Shown piece by piece: positions 1 to 7,987 of a DNA stretch of 64,000 nt. The stretch comes from Shimia haliotis. Its GTDB lineage: Bacteria; Pseudomonadota; Alphaproteobacteria; Rhodobacterales; Rhodobacteraceae. Positions within the stretch are counted from its first letter, which is position 1. Every line of letters begins with the position of its first letter. The translations under genes were made by a program, and so were the position numbers. Location: the NCBI RefSeq assembly GCF_900114415.1, contig NZ_FOSZ01000002.1, forward strand, positions 186,001 to 250,000. Direction: 5' to 3'. The notes beneath the pieces were generated by a model. The model worked only from the letters and a program-made list of their open reading frames with translations, did no database searches and had not been told where the DNA came from.

Positions 1-1
1 A

Positions 2-370
2 CACAAGCGGAAGATTGACAGTTTTTCTACTGGAGCTATCCCAGTTCAGACTTCTGACTTTTCTTTTAGGTTCCTTGGGCTGCCCGACGCTCACGTATCA
101 ATGGCTGAAGCGGGATTGATCACGTTCCTAAGCCCTATTTGGAATGGGGCGGGCTTTGGAAGTAATGCACCAGGTGGAGGCCGCCCAGGGAAGCTGCCGC
201 CAAACTGGTTAGGATTGGCACATGGACCCAGTGCCCCCGGGTTGTCGCAATCGCAGGAAGACGATATTCGATCTAAGATCTTGGAACAGGCAAGAAAGGT
301 TCTGCGAAAGCAGAATGACCCTCGGCTCGAGAGGGCAAGGTCAGCCATCCTCATTGCAGCACGAGCTTGA
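2..370 (+). CDS. 3' end of an unrecognised gene, cut by the window edge
   Basis: The frame is open from the first bases of the window to a stop at 370, so this is probably the C-terminal ~122 residues of a larger protein; an internal ATG at 101 is the only start seen. The middle is Gly/Pro-rich and low complexity. The end is a charged helix (about 35 residues, many Arg/Lys/Glu) finishing in Ala-rich sequence. It is convergent with the methyltransferase gene, whose stop lies 36 bases away. I do not recognise the family. Being next to a restriction operon, it may be another island gene, but that is inference only. Confidence 0.4.
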   Translation, partial: HKRKIDSFSTGAIPVQTSDFSFRFLGLPDAHVSMAEAGLITFLSPIWNGAGFGSNAPGGGRPGKLPPNWLGLAHGPSAPGLSQSQEDDIRSKILEQARKVLRKQNDPRLERARSAILIAARA

Positions 371-406
371 AAATAGGTCACGCCGTCGAACCCGAACCCT
401 ATCGAT

Positions 407-1570
407 CTAGGCCGCGCTGAGCTTGTCTCGAACGCCTGTGGCGACTATCCGAGCCAATTGGCACGGGACAGCGTTGCCTAGCTGCCGCATCGTCTCCGTC
501 CACGAACCGTGGAACACCATGTCGTCGGGGAAGGTCTGTAGGCGAGCGCTCTCTCGTATCGTGAAATAGCGCACCGAGCCATCCGGCCTGCGCAGCATGT
601 TCTCGCCTCCAGGAACACCGTGCACGCCCGCCTTCAGTGTCTTGCCCGGCTCATCCAGTGGGCTTCCCGTGTGCCCGGGATAGGAGCGTGCACCGGGCTG
701 AAACCGGTGGTCATGAAAGTCCAGCGCCGTGCCGGACGCATGTTCCGGATCCGGAAGGTCGGAGATCGCGTCGCGCACGGTCAGCCACGGTTCGTCCAGA
801 GGCCGCTCAGCTATCTTCAAAGCCCGCGCCTGCGCCGCACCACCATCCGGCCTGTTCTTGCGAGAGACGCCGTGCAGGTCCCAATAGACCTCCTCGCGCC
901 ATTGCGACCAGAGCAGCGCGTCCCGCGAATGGGTCGGCTTCGGAAAGTGCCACTCGATCTCGGTGTCAGCACGGAACCCGACGAGGAAGATGCGCTCTCG
1001 CCGTTGGGGGACACCGTAGTTCGCCGAATTCAGTACCCGCATCACCACACGATAGTGCAGGCCCTTCTCGGTCCCCTTGGTATGATGGTTCTCGAGACGC
1101 ACGAGGTGGGCCATCCATTCCTCTTCCCTCTTGGCAACAAGATCGGGATAGGTCAGCTGCAGTCGAATGTACTCGAGGTAATTCGCGAAACTGCTGCGCG
1201 TAAGCCCCTTCACGTTCTCGAAGATGAAAGCCCTAGGTCGAAGCTCGCGCACGGCACGGATCGCCTGCGGGAACATGTCCCGACTGTCGAGAAAGGCGCG
1301 GTGGCGTCCGCCCATCGAAAAAGGTTGGCAGGGCGGTCCGCCCGTAACGAGGTCGACGGAGCCGCCTACGGTCCCAAAATCGAACTGCCGCACATCGCCC
1401 TCGTGGATCGGCCAGTGCGCAATTGGATCAAGACCGCGATCTTTGTTCTGGCGGAGAGTGTCGCACGCCCATCGGTCCCAGTCCATGACGGCTACCGGAC
1501 GGAATCCTGCTTGGCTGACGCCGATTCCAAGTCCGCCAGCGCCCACAAACAGCTCGACCGATCTCATCAT
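407..1570 (-). CDS. DNA (cytosine-5-)-methyltransferase
   Basis: Transfers a methyl group from S-adenosylmethionine to C5 of cytosine in a target DNA site, and is the protective arm of the restriction cluster. Visible family motifs are the N-terminal FVGAGGLGIG SAM loop (motif I), GGPPCQPFS with the catalytic Cys (motif IV), FENVKG (motif VI), a QRRERIFLVGF stretch (motif VIII) and a C-terminal LGNAVP motif (motif X), in normal order. About 387 aa, typical for a single-domain C5 methylase. The start is one of two consecutive ATGs at 1570/1567; both overlap the TGA of vsr, and GGGAG lies about 8 bases upstream, so translation is coupled. An open frame continues upstream to 1648 but is vsr sequence in another frame. 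The recognition site cannot be read from the sequence. Confidence 0.93.
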   Translation of the reverse strand: MMRSVELFVGAGGLGIGVSQAGFRPVAVMDWDRWACDTLRQNKDRGLDPIAHWPIHEGDVRQFDFGTVGGSVDLVTGGPPCQPFSMGGRHRAFLDSRDMFPQAIRAVRELRPRAFIFENVKGLTRSSFANYLEYIRLQLTYPDLVAKREEEWMAHLVRLENHHTKGTEKGLHYRVVMRVLNSANYGVPQRRERIFLVGFRADTEIEWHFPKPTHSRDALLWSQWREEVYWDLHGVSRKNRPDGGAAQARALKIAERPLDEPWLTVRDAISDLPDPEHASGTALDFHDHRFQPGARSYPGHTGSPLDEPGKTLKAGVHGVPGGENMLRRPDGSVRYFTIRESARLQTFPDDMVFHGSWTETMRQLGNAVPCQLARIVATGVRDKLSAA

Positions 1571-1977
1571 CCCAGGAACTCCCTGATCCTTGCCTGCAAT
1601 TCCTCTCGATTTTTTGTCTGGCATTCCCATACTACGAGGACGTCCCAACCGAGTTCTGCGAGCAGGACGATACTACGCTCGTCCCGTTTCCTATTTGTTT
1701 CCAGCTTCGGCCCCCAAAAGTCCAGTCTGGATTTCGGGAGTCTCGCCAGCGGGCACGCCGGATCTGGGTGTCGGTGCCAAAAACAGCCGTGTACGAAGAT
1801 TACCTTTCTTCGAGCCGGAAAGACCAGATCGGGCTTCCTGGGCAGGTCAGGACGATGAAGCCTGTAACGATAGCCCATACCATGCACCAGGCGGCGCACC
1901 AGCAGCTCCGGCTTGGTGTCTCGGCCGCGGACCCGGCTCATGCGCTCGCTTCGCTGTTCTGGCGTTAGTGTATCCAT
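1567..1977 (-). CDS. vsr: Very short patch repair (Vsr) endonuclease
   Basis: Nicks DNA 5' of the T in T:G mismatches that arise when 5-methylcytosine deaminates, so it usually accompanies a C5 methylase as here. About 136 aa, the usual family length. Family signature residues are visible: Glu in the KPELLVRR helix, Asp in RKPDLVF and the HGCFWHRH segment holding metal and catalytic His residues, followed by a VLVVWEC strand. ATG 1977 is chosen because TAGG sits six bases upstream; a TTG two codons earlier is also possible. The stop overlaps the methylase start (ATGA). In some GHKL-type restriction operons Vsr-like nucleases are thought to act as effectors rather than repair enzymes, so both roles are open. 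Confidence 0.93.
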   Translation of the reverse strand: MDTLTPEQRSERMSRVRGRDTKPELLVRRLVHGMGYRYRLHRPDLPRKPDLVFPARRKVIFVHGCFWHRHPDPACPLARLPKSRLDFWGPKLETNRKRDERSIVLLAELGWDVLVVWECQTKNREELQARIREFLG

Positions 1978-2038
1978 GGGCAACCTAATGCTGGCGCGCA
2001 GAGAGGACCGACACGCAAATCTGTCAAACTCAAACTAG

Positions 2039-2560
2039 TTAGTCCAACCAAATCAGGTGCTTGATCCCAATTTTGTCCGCCGCGCTTTCGACGACCGCGC
2101 GCTGGGTTGCCATCCCGAACTTTGCTGAAGATTCGGTCAGCACAACTGCAAAAGGCTCGCTATTCTCGAAAGCGCGCTCATGCAGGGCCATCAACGTTGC
2201 CTTCCAGTCAGCTGCCTTGCTCCAAGCGATCTGGCGCCCATCGGGGAGAAGGCAGCCGTGCGGTTTAATGAAAGTCGCGCTGACCTCTGCACCCTCGTCA
2301 ATCCCGAGCACCCGGAATACGCGCGCGGGGTTGGCTGAGGCCTCCCTAGTGTATGACTTGAGGAGCGTATCCTTGATATAAACGCGAACTTTTCGCGGGT
2401 CCATGTACTGACCCAGCCTTCCGCCAATACTCTCCGTCTCGGTCCACACCGAGTAGTACCGCGACTTGTCGGCAGCCGAGAGCGCCGACCAATTGAGCCG
2501 ATCAGCTTCTGCCCACAGGTGCTCCTTGATCTCGCCTCGAACGCTCACTGGCACCCTCAT
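2039..2560 (-). CDS. Unknown protein of the defence operon (173 aa)
   Basis: I do not recognise this family. The ATG at 2560 overlaps the stop of the helicase gene in ATGA, so it is translationally coupled and surely part of the operon; 61 bases separate it from vsr downstream. The sequence looks soluble, without signal peptide or membrane helix. An N-terminal helical part contains DKSRYYSVWTE; a central segment (YIKDTLLKSY, then a basic/aromatic patch) leads to an alternating strand/helix C-terminal half with PHGCLLPDGRQIAWSK and a hydrophobic end (KHLIWLD). No nuclease or methylase motif is evident. It may be a specificity, adaptor or effector subunit; that is inference from position. Confidence 0.75.
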   Translation of the reverse strand: MRVPVSVRGEIKEHLWAEADRLNWSALSAADKSRYYSVWTETESIGGRLGQYMDPRKVRVYIKDTLLKSYTREASANPARVFRVLGIDEGAEVSATFIKPHGCLLPDGRQIAWSKAADWKATLMALHERAFENSEPFAVVLTESSAKFGMATQRAVVESAADKIGIKHLIWLD

Positions 2561-4230
2561 TGCACGCCTCCCGGCTGCGGCGCGGATGGAAACTCAAACT
2601 TCGGAACTTCTAACTGCGCGTCACCCTCGCGCAAAATCAAATCCGCCTGATCCTTCATCCATTCGAGCATGAAATTTCCTGCCGATGCGTCGCGGAAATT
2701 GATGAGATTGTGTCCGAGAGGCAGCCGCTCGATAGGACCTGCAGCGGCCTTTTCAAGTTCGATCACTTCCGCCACTCGACGCAGATCGGTCACGAAATCC
2801 ATCACGATTACCTTGTCTTTACCGTGACTCAGGCGGAGCCCTCGGCCAAGCTGCTGGACAAAGATGCGACGGCTATGCGTCGCGCGCATGAAGACGATTA
2901 GATCAACATCGGGCACATCAACGCCTTCGTTAAACAAATCGACACTGGACAATACATCGATATCCCCTCGTCGGAACATTGCCATTAGCCGATCGCGCTC
3001 GCGGGCTTCCTGCCTCGACGAAATAGATTCAGCGCGCAATCCGTAGCCACGAAGTGTGCCCGCGAAACTCTCAGCGTGATCAACCGTTGGAGAGAACACA
3101 ATCCCACCCCGCCGCTTCTCGCTGCGGAAAGCCTCGACAATGTGCCTGGCCGCTTCATCGTCGCGAGTTGGCATCAAGAGCTTTTTGTTCAGTTGGTTTA
3201 GCGAATAGTTGTGCGAAGAGATTTCCTGTACAAACTCCCAGTCGACGTTGTCTGCCAGCAGTCGATAATCGACCTCGCAAAGGTACTTCTGCCTCAGGCC
3301 GTCTGAGATACCGAGCCGAACAAGCGGCTTGCCCAATAGCTCATCGATGTCGAAACCGTCGCCGCGCCACGGTGTTGCCGTTGCTCCACCAACCATAGGT
3401 GGCTCAAGAGCAGCGAGCGCGCGCCGAAAACTAGCGGATCCGATATGATGCGCCTCATCGACAAGCACCAAACCGAAATTTGGCAGATCATCGACACGTC
3501 CAATGATACTTTGGACCGTCGCGAAAGTGATTCCATCGTAGAAAGATGGAGTCTCATCGCCCGAAAGCATGTGCGTTGGAACCCACTTGGGGAGCTGATG
3601 CCAAAATCCGAATTGTAGCTGTCGAATGAGCTCACGTTTGTCGGCGAGAACGAGCACCCGGTTTTCGCGAATGAGGCCATCACGGTAAAGATCCGCAACA
3701 ACTTCCGCCATTACCACGGTCTTGCCTAAACCCGTTGCGAGCACGACTTGAGCGCGACCCGTGTCCGTGAGGCCTTCGCGAAATCTATCGACTGCCTCTT
3801 GCTGATATGGCCTTAGATCCCTTCTTGACTTAGCGTACTCAGGGACTTCTTGAGCAAGGTGCGCAAGACGAGCTGGATCGAGCAATTCGACATTGATCCC
3901 TATACGGCGGAAACGTTCGATTTCGGCCAGGACTCCACCACCGACCGCGCGTGAAGTCGCCAGAAGCATACGGTTGGCGCCATAGTATGTTCCGGCGTCG
4001 ACAACTTCTTGGACCGCATGCTTCGTGGGCGGGGCGGTCGTGGTGTGTTTGCACTGCACCACCCAAATCTCACCGTTTTTCACGCCAACGACATCTGCGC
4101 CTTTGTCGCCCGAACCGCCAACAACGCGCACATCATCGAAGCCTGCATGCATCAAAATTCTTGCAACATCGCGCTCAAACGCTTGCCATGGGCCACGTAG
4201 GAGTCGCCTGTCGTCAAGAAAGTGCGTCAT
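2557..4230 (-). CDS. Mrr-type nuclease domain fused to SF2 helicase
   Basis: Two-domain protein of 557 aa. Residues ~10-125 form an Mrr/restriction-endonuclease-like PD-(D/E)XK domain: GSGDKGADVV with Asp46, then WVVQCKH with Gln59 and Lys61 (QxK variant). Residues ~138-520 are a DEAD/H superfamily 2 helicase: YQQEAVDRF Q-like motif, Walker A GLGKT (167-171), Walker B DEAH (258-261), TAT motif III (about 284), GGIVFSP, and the motif V/VI region with QQLGRGLR. It would translocate on or remodel DNA by ATP hydrolysis and cut it. Start and stop both overlap neighbours by four bases (ATGA), so it is made with the GHKL ATPase and the 173-aa protein. This helicase/GHKL/methylase combination is a known class of restriction operon. 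Confidence 0.9.
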   Translation of the reverse strand: MTHFLDDRRLLRGPWQAFERDVARILMHAGFDDVRVVGGSGDKGADVVGVKNGEIWVVQCKHTTTAPPTKHAVQEVVDAGTYYGANRMLLATSRAVGGGVLAEIERFRRIGINVELLDPARLAHLAQEVPEYAKSRRDLRPYQQEAVDRFREGLTDTGRAQVVLATGLGKTVVMAEVVADLYRDGLIRENRVLVLADKRELIRQLQFGFWHQLPKWVPTHMLSGDETPSFYDGITFATVQSIIGRVDDLPNFGLVLVDEAHHIGSASFRRALAALEPPMVGGATATPWRGDGFDIDELLGKPLVRLGISDGLRQKYLCEVDYRLLADNVDWEFVQEISSHNYSLNQLNKKLLMPTRDDEAARHIVEAFRSEKRRGGIVFSPTVDHAESFAGTLRGYGLRAESISSRQEARERDRLMAMFRRGDIDVLSSVDLFNEGVDVPDVDLIVFMRATHSRRIFVQQLGRGLRLSHGKDKVIVMDFVTDLRRVAEVIELEKAAAGPIERLPLGHNLINFRDASAGNFMLEWMKDQADLILREGDAQLEVPKFEFPSAPQPGGVQ

Positions 4231-6620
4231 GCAGAGATCTCAACATCTGGTTTCAATAGCTCCAGAGACATTACAGCCCGAATGACCTCACTCCGTGAAC
4301 TGCTGGCAAGATCTCCGCTGTCTTGCTTGGAGAGCCAAACAGCGTCGTCAATCAGAGCAAGATAACGTGACAAGACACCAGCGCGTGCTTCGGCGGTGAT
4401 TTGCGGGTCGCCGTAATCGAGGTCAGCGTAAGGGGAATCCCAAAGCTTGCCATCGAAGCATAGGTCCGGTCGTTTCTCAACGGCAATCCGAATAATTTCG
4501 AGTGGCCCAGAAAGAAGAAAACTACCATTCACCGTGGCCTCGGAAGGCTTGATTTTTTTTGCTGCCAACGCGCGCATAACCGTAGTCTGCTCATCCACCC
4601 CTAAGTCGTTGAAGAGAGAAGCGCGTTCCTCCTCAGGACAAACCGAAACAAGACACCGAGCTACGTCAATTAGAACCGACGTCGCACTGTTGGGTAATGC
4701 CTTAAGGTCAAGAGCCGTCTCTTCCCCGTAGGTGTCCCGGAAATCCGCGAACAATTGAGCGAAGTCGGGCACTTGGCTAGAGTTGCGAGTCTGGTCGGCA
4801 GTCATGTGAGCGAGATGCGCTAGGCGCGCGTCCCTTGGTGTCATTGTGATTGACTCAAAGGTTTTGTGTGCAGGATTGAAAAGAAAATGATGGGTCTTGG
4901 TCGTCACGTCCCCCATAATCATGGCCCATGGCGCATCTCCCGCTAAATCGGGGTCCTTGGCGTCGACCTCATATGCGATGACATTCCATCTCATGCCAGT
5001 GCCGGCATGGTGATACCGTCGACTAAGGAGCGGCGCTTCGCGGCGCTCCGGCGCTGCGGGTTTCTCTGGTTCGGGAGGCGTTGCCGGGCCTGGATCACGC
5101 GTATCGCCGCCGGATGTGACACCGCCGAGGAGGCCTGGCGGAAGTTGTCCATCGCCACCAGATGATGGTTCCTTGGCTCCAGTTGCTCGTCCGCCGGCAC
5201 CGTAGAGCAACTCACGGTCAGCGGCTTCAACGAGCTCCCACCATTTACTGTCGTCCTGATAGTCAGGATTGCCATCGTGGAAGGCGTTGACCATTTCGAC
5301 GGCGCGAGCGTTGTCCTTGACGATCAGAATTCGTCCGTAGGCGCCTGCAGTCTTGGAATGAGGACTCGTCCGTCGGAACGCTTTGAATAGTCGAAAGAGC
5401 GGTGAATCATTTGGGCCATACCCAAGGTCTTTAGCTTTTTCAGGTCGAAGCGGTCCCTCTCCTCGGATGACTCTATACATTTCATCCCATGTCGGGTCAG
5501 CGCGATCAAAACGATCCTTAGCATAGCTGACCCGGCAATGATCGATGTGGATCTCACCAACTATGCGGCCTCGGTTTCGCTGATCGTCAATCGGGTACTC
5601 CCGCTCTTCATTCTCCCCATCGCTCCAGGAAAAAAGATCTTTGTTCCCAATCTCAATTTTTCGCCCATTGCGAACAAAATCGATACCGAACTCGGACTGG
5701 TCGAGATATCTCTGAATTCCCAGCCACCCCGTAACCTTGCGTTTACGTTCGACTACAGAATTCGCCGTCTCGCAATTCGGACATGTTCCGCCCACTTCCG
5801 CATCTACGAGCCAACTCATGCAATTGACGCAGTACAACCGGGCTGCGAGTTCATGATTGATGCTGATTACTGCTGGAACATTGGTTCCGCCAGGCCCGGG
5901 AACAACCCGATCTTCATTCCACAGGCAGTGACGTCGCGCCTCAACGCGCTTGTGGTTAACATAGAGCTCGAAACTGATTGGAATCCCGTTCGGCCGAAGC
6001 ATCGAAGAGTAAGCTTGCGAGAGCCGTTTGCGTATTGCCGTTTGGTTCGCATTTTTTGCGAGCCATTTTCTTTGCTCTGGCTTGAGTTGCTTGATCGTAA
6101 TCTCGGTACCATGTTGATCGGGGTCGGCCTTTGCGCGCGACAAACGCGGCGTCCGAAAGTGACGCTGCAGACGCAACTTGTCGAAATCGATCAGGAGTCC
6201 ATGCCACTCACGCTCACCCTTACGCGTAGTCCAAACTTCGGTAACCGAACCAAGACGAGCCGTGGCAATGTTGAATCCCATGCCAAACAGCCCAAGGCTA
6301 TCGATTGGATTATTGCCTGACCAACCGGCGCGTACGGCGCGCTCCAGCATATCTGGTGTCATGCCGGGACCATTGTCGATGATCCGAAGTGTCGCTCCAG
6401 GTGAGTCCGCTTGCGGCAAGTGGACATCGACCTTCGCACCAGCGACCGAGTTTCCAGCACGTCCTTCTTTCAAAAAGCCGTCAACTGCGTTGTCGACGAG
6501 TTCTGCAACGCAGCGCCACTGATCGATGTTGATCTCGCCAAGCATCGGCAATACGCGCGGATCAGGCTCGAGATTGAATTCGTTCGCTGGCCGCAGATCG
6601 TTCGCATCGATGCTCGCCAT
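4227..6620 (-). CDS. GHKL (MutL/MORC-like) ATPase of a restriction system
   Basis: First gene of the defence operon, 797 aa. The N-terminal GHKL ATP-binding fold is clear: N box with Glu40 and Asn44 in ELVDNAVD, G1 box IDNGPGM (82-87), G2 box GLFGMGFN (110-117) and an HGTEI segment near 171. Four cysteines (264, 267, 280, 283) in two CxxC pairs form a probable zinc ribbon inserted after the ATPase/S5-like part. The C-terminal half (after a Gly/Pro-rich linker near 490-540) is not recognisable. Such ATPases dimerise on ATP binding and clamp DNA in MutL, MORC and gyrase. Family knowledge places MutL/MORC-like GHKL proteins in operons with a methylase, helicase and nuclease, exactly this context. 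The ATG at 6620 faces a divergent gene across 91 bases. Confidence 0.88.
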   Translation of the reverse strand: MASIDANDLRPANEFNLEPDPRVLPMLGEINIDQWRCVAELVDNAVDGFLKEGRAGNSVAGAKVDVHLPQADSPGATLRIIDNGPGMTPDMLERAVRAGWSGNNPIDSLGLFGMGFNIATARLGSVTEVWTTRKGEREWHGLLIDFDKLRLQRHFRTPRLSRAKADPDQHGTEITIKQLKPEQRKWLAKNANQTAIRKRLSQAYSSMLRPNGIPISFELYVNHKRVEARRHCLWNEDRVVPGPGGTNVPAVISINHELAARLYCVNCMSWLVDAEVGGTCPNCETANSVVERKRKVTGWLGIQRYLDQSEFGIDFVRNGRKIEIGNKDLFSWSDGENEEREYPIDDQRNRGRIVGEIHIDHCRVSYAKDRFDRADPTWDEMYRVIRGEGPLRPEKAKDLGYGPNDSPLFRLFKAFRRTSPHSKTAGAYGRILIVKDNARAVEMVNAFHDGNPDYQDDSKWWELVEAADRELLYGAGGRATGAKEPSSGGDGQLPPGLLGGVTSGGDTRDPGPATPPEPEKPAAPERREAPLLSRRYHHAGTGMRWNVIAYEVDAKDPDLAGDAPWAMIMGDVTTKTHHFLFNPAHKTFESITMTPRDARLAHLAHMTADQTRNSSQVPDFAQLFADFRDTYGEETALDLKALPNSATSVLIDVARCLVSVCPEEERASLFNDLGVDEQTTVMRALAAKKIKPSEATVNGSFLLSGPLEIIRIAVEKRPDLCFDGKLWDSPYADLDYGDPQITAEARAGVLSRYLALIDDAVWLSKQDSGDLASSSRSEVIRAVMSLELLKPDVEISA

Positions 6621-6711
6621 TACACTGATTCCCCATTAACCTCAGGATATTCATTCAATATCTCCGTACGATATGGAGGCCTCAGGTTGAACACAAGCGA
6701 AGGAAGAAGAT

Positions 6712-7413
6712 TTGACTGTAGGTACTCCAGTTCCCACGACTTCGGAACTCGAAGACTACCTCGAGCGCATGCGGCCGACAGTAGACGAGACGATCGACAG
6801 GCTAGGTGCAACCCGCTTCCGGGAAGATCCCATCGCGGGTAGAAAGTACTCCCGTGCGACCTCGATTATCAGCTCAGCCTACAAAAGACATGGCGCCATC
6901 CTTCAAAGGGCCCTACTTGAGCGGCTTAAGGACTGCGCAAGGTTGCGCGTTTGGACAGAGGACGACTTCAAGCTTTCACATGACACACTCCGGGAGGTCC
7001 GAATCGCGGAGCGGCTAGACTCTTTGTCGCAAGTGCACCTTCCGTACGGAGATCGTGAACGCTCCGTGCGCGTCGATATCTTGGTATTCGACGAGGTAAG
7101 TCGCTCCCTAAACGCCTACAATGTCAAACGCGGCAACGGCTCATACGATGGAGGAAAGCGGCGCCTTATTCACGAAGAGCTCGTCCGTACCCAGATGCTT
7201 CTCACCGATTACGGCCGCGGGCTTGGGCTTTCGTCGGAGACGAGCAATGCTCACGTCATCTTCTACTACGGCCTTCTATCGCTACCACCGCCACTTGCGA
7301 TCTCTGGTGACGATCTCGACGAGCATTTCCAATTTCCTGTCCACGAGGCAATCGAACACGTGAACGCTTATTTCGTGACACGGTTATCAGCGCTCATTGA
7401 GCAGGAAGACTAG
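6712..7413 (+). CDS. Divergent island protein, possible PD-(D/E)XK-like nuclease
   Basis: Protein of 233 aa transcribed away from the GHKL operon. The TTG start is supported by AGGA seven bases upstream; the next ATG (6768) would delete a plausible helix. The pattern resembles a PD-(D/E)XK core: a helix around Glu70 (AILQRALLERL), a strand with Asp122 (VRVDILVFDE), a turn, then a strand ending in YNVKRG with Lys139. The usual acidic residue two before Lys is Asn137, so metal binding may be altered or lost. No methylase or helicase motif. Position beside a methylase operon makes it a candidate restriction nuclease or a non-catalytic recognition subunit. Function is inferred, not shown. Confidence 0.6.
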   Translation: MTVGTPVPTTSELEDYLERMRPTVDETIDRLGATRFREDPIAGRKYSRATSIISSAYKRHGAILQRALLERLKDCARLRVWTEDDFKLSHDTLREVRIAERLDSLSQVHLPYGDRERSVRVDILVFDEVSRSLNAYNVKRGNGSYDGGKRRLIHEELVRTQMLLTDYGRGLGLSSETSNAHVIFYYGLLSLPPPLAISGDDLDEHFQFPVHEAIEHVNAYFVTRLSALIEQED

Positions 7414-7727
7414 CCCCACCAATGCTTTAGGTGGCTCCGTGCGCCGTTTACCTGGCGCCCCAAAGCGGTTCGGTCCCAGTCTCTTTTGAGCAGATGGGAC
7501 CAAGATCGAAAACACTTCTGAAATCAATTTTTAATATTTATTATCAATTGCTTGTTGTAAATTCACCTATTCAGCGCAGTCAACAGCTCCGGAGAATATC
7601 GGCCGGAGAGAACGCTTTCTGGCCTCTTTGCACCGGGGCCGGTGCTCAGCCCCACCCGCATAACCCTCGAAAACAACGGAAAAATCCGGCCGTGGCCGGT
7701 CGCGGAGAAACTTTTCTCAGGGGCAAG
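7414..7727. other. Gap between defence island and tRNA-Ser
   Basis: No gene seen. The first ~150 bases contain an AT-rich tract (about 7515-7570) unlike the GC-rich core, consistent with island border DNA. A short hairpin at 7686-7699 is annotated separately as the tRNA terminator. I looked for a second copy of the tRNA 3' end here as an attachment-site repeat and found none. Confidence 0.5.
7680..7699 (-). terminator. Probable terminator of tRNA-Ser
   Basis: On the minus strand a CCGGCC/GGCCGG hairpin is followed directly by ATTTTT, 30 bases beyond the tRNA 3' end. The spacing and U tract fit a factor-independent terminator. Confidence 0.6.
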
Positions 7728-7817
7728 TGGCGGAGACGAAGGGATTCGAACCCTCGATACCGTTCCCGGTATACTCCCTTAGCAGGGGAGCGCCTTCGAC
7801 CACTCGGCCACGTCTCC
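7728..7817 (-). tRNA. tRNA-Ser (GCU anticodon)
   Basis: Class II tRNA with a long variable arm, about 90 bases including an encoded CCA (7730-7728). The acceptor stem GGAGACG (7817-7811) pairs with CGTCTCC (7738-7732) and the discriminator is G. The anticodon stem CTCCC/GGGAG closes the loop CTGCTAA, giving anticodon GCT, which reads AGC/AGU serine codons. The T arm contains GTTCGAATC. Its 3' end faces the restriction island, the usual geometry for tRNA-targeted integration. Confidence 0.95.
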
Positions 7818-7932
7818 GCCGACGCGTGTATCAGCCTTCTGACAGGAAGGACAAGCACAAAAATCCAGTCGATCCGACAATTTTCGCAGACTTCTGCCAC
7901 CGGCAATCCAGCGCCGAAATTCTCAACGAAAA

Positions 7933-7955
7933 CGGCCGCCTGAAACAGGCGGCCG
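7933..7955 (-). terminator. Terminator downstream of ychF
   Basis: A perfect 10-bp stem CGGCCGCCTG/CAGGCGGCCG with an AAA loop. Read on the minus strand it is followed by TTTTC, 32 bases after the ychF stop. Confidence 0.85.
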
Positions 7956-7987
7956 CATCAAGCGTATTCAAAAGCTGGCTTTGCCGA

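Noticed and set aside
620-1858. Long open frame on plus strand across dcm and vsr
   Set aside because: It is the antisense shadow of strong minus-strand genes with clear motifs and has no homology or start signal.
5538-6320. Open plus frame inside the GHKL gene
   Set aside because: Antisense shadow; the minus frame carries all GHKL motifs.
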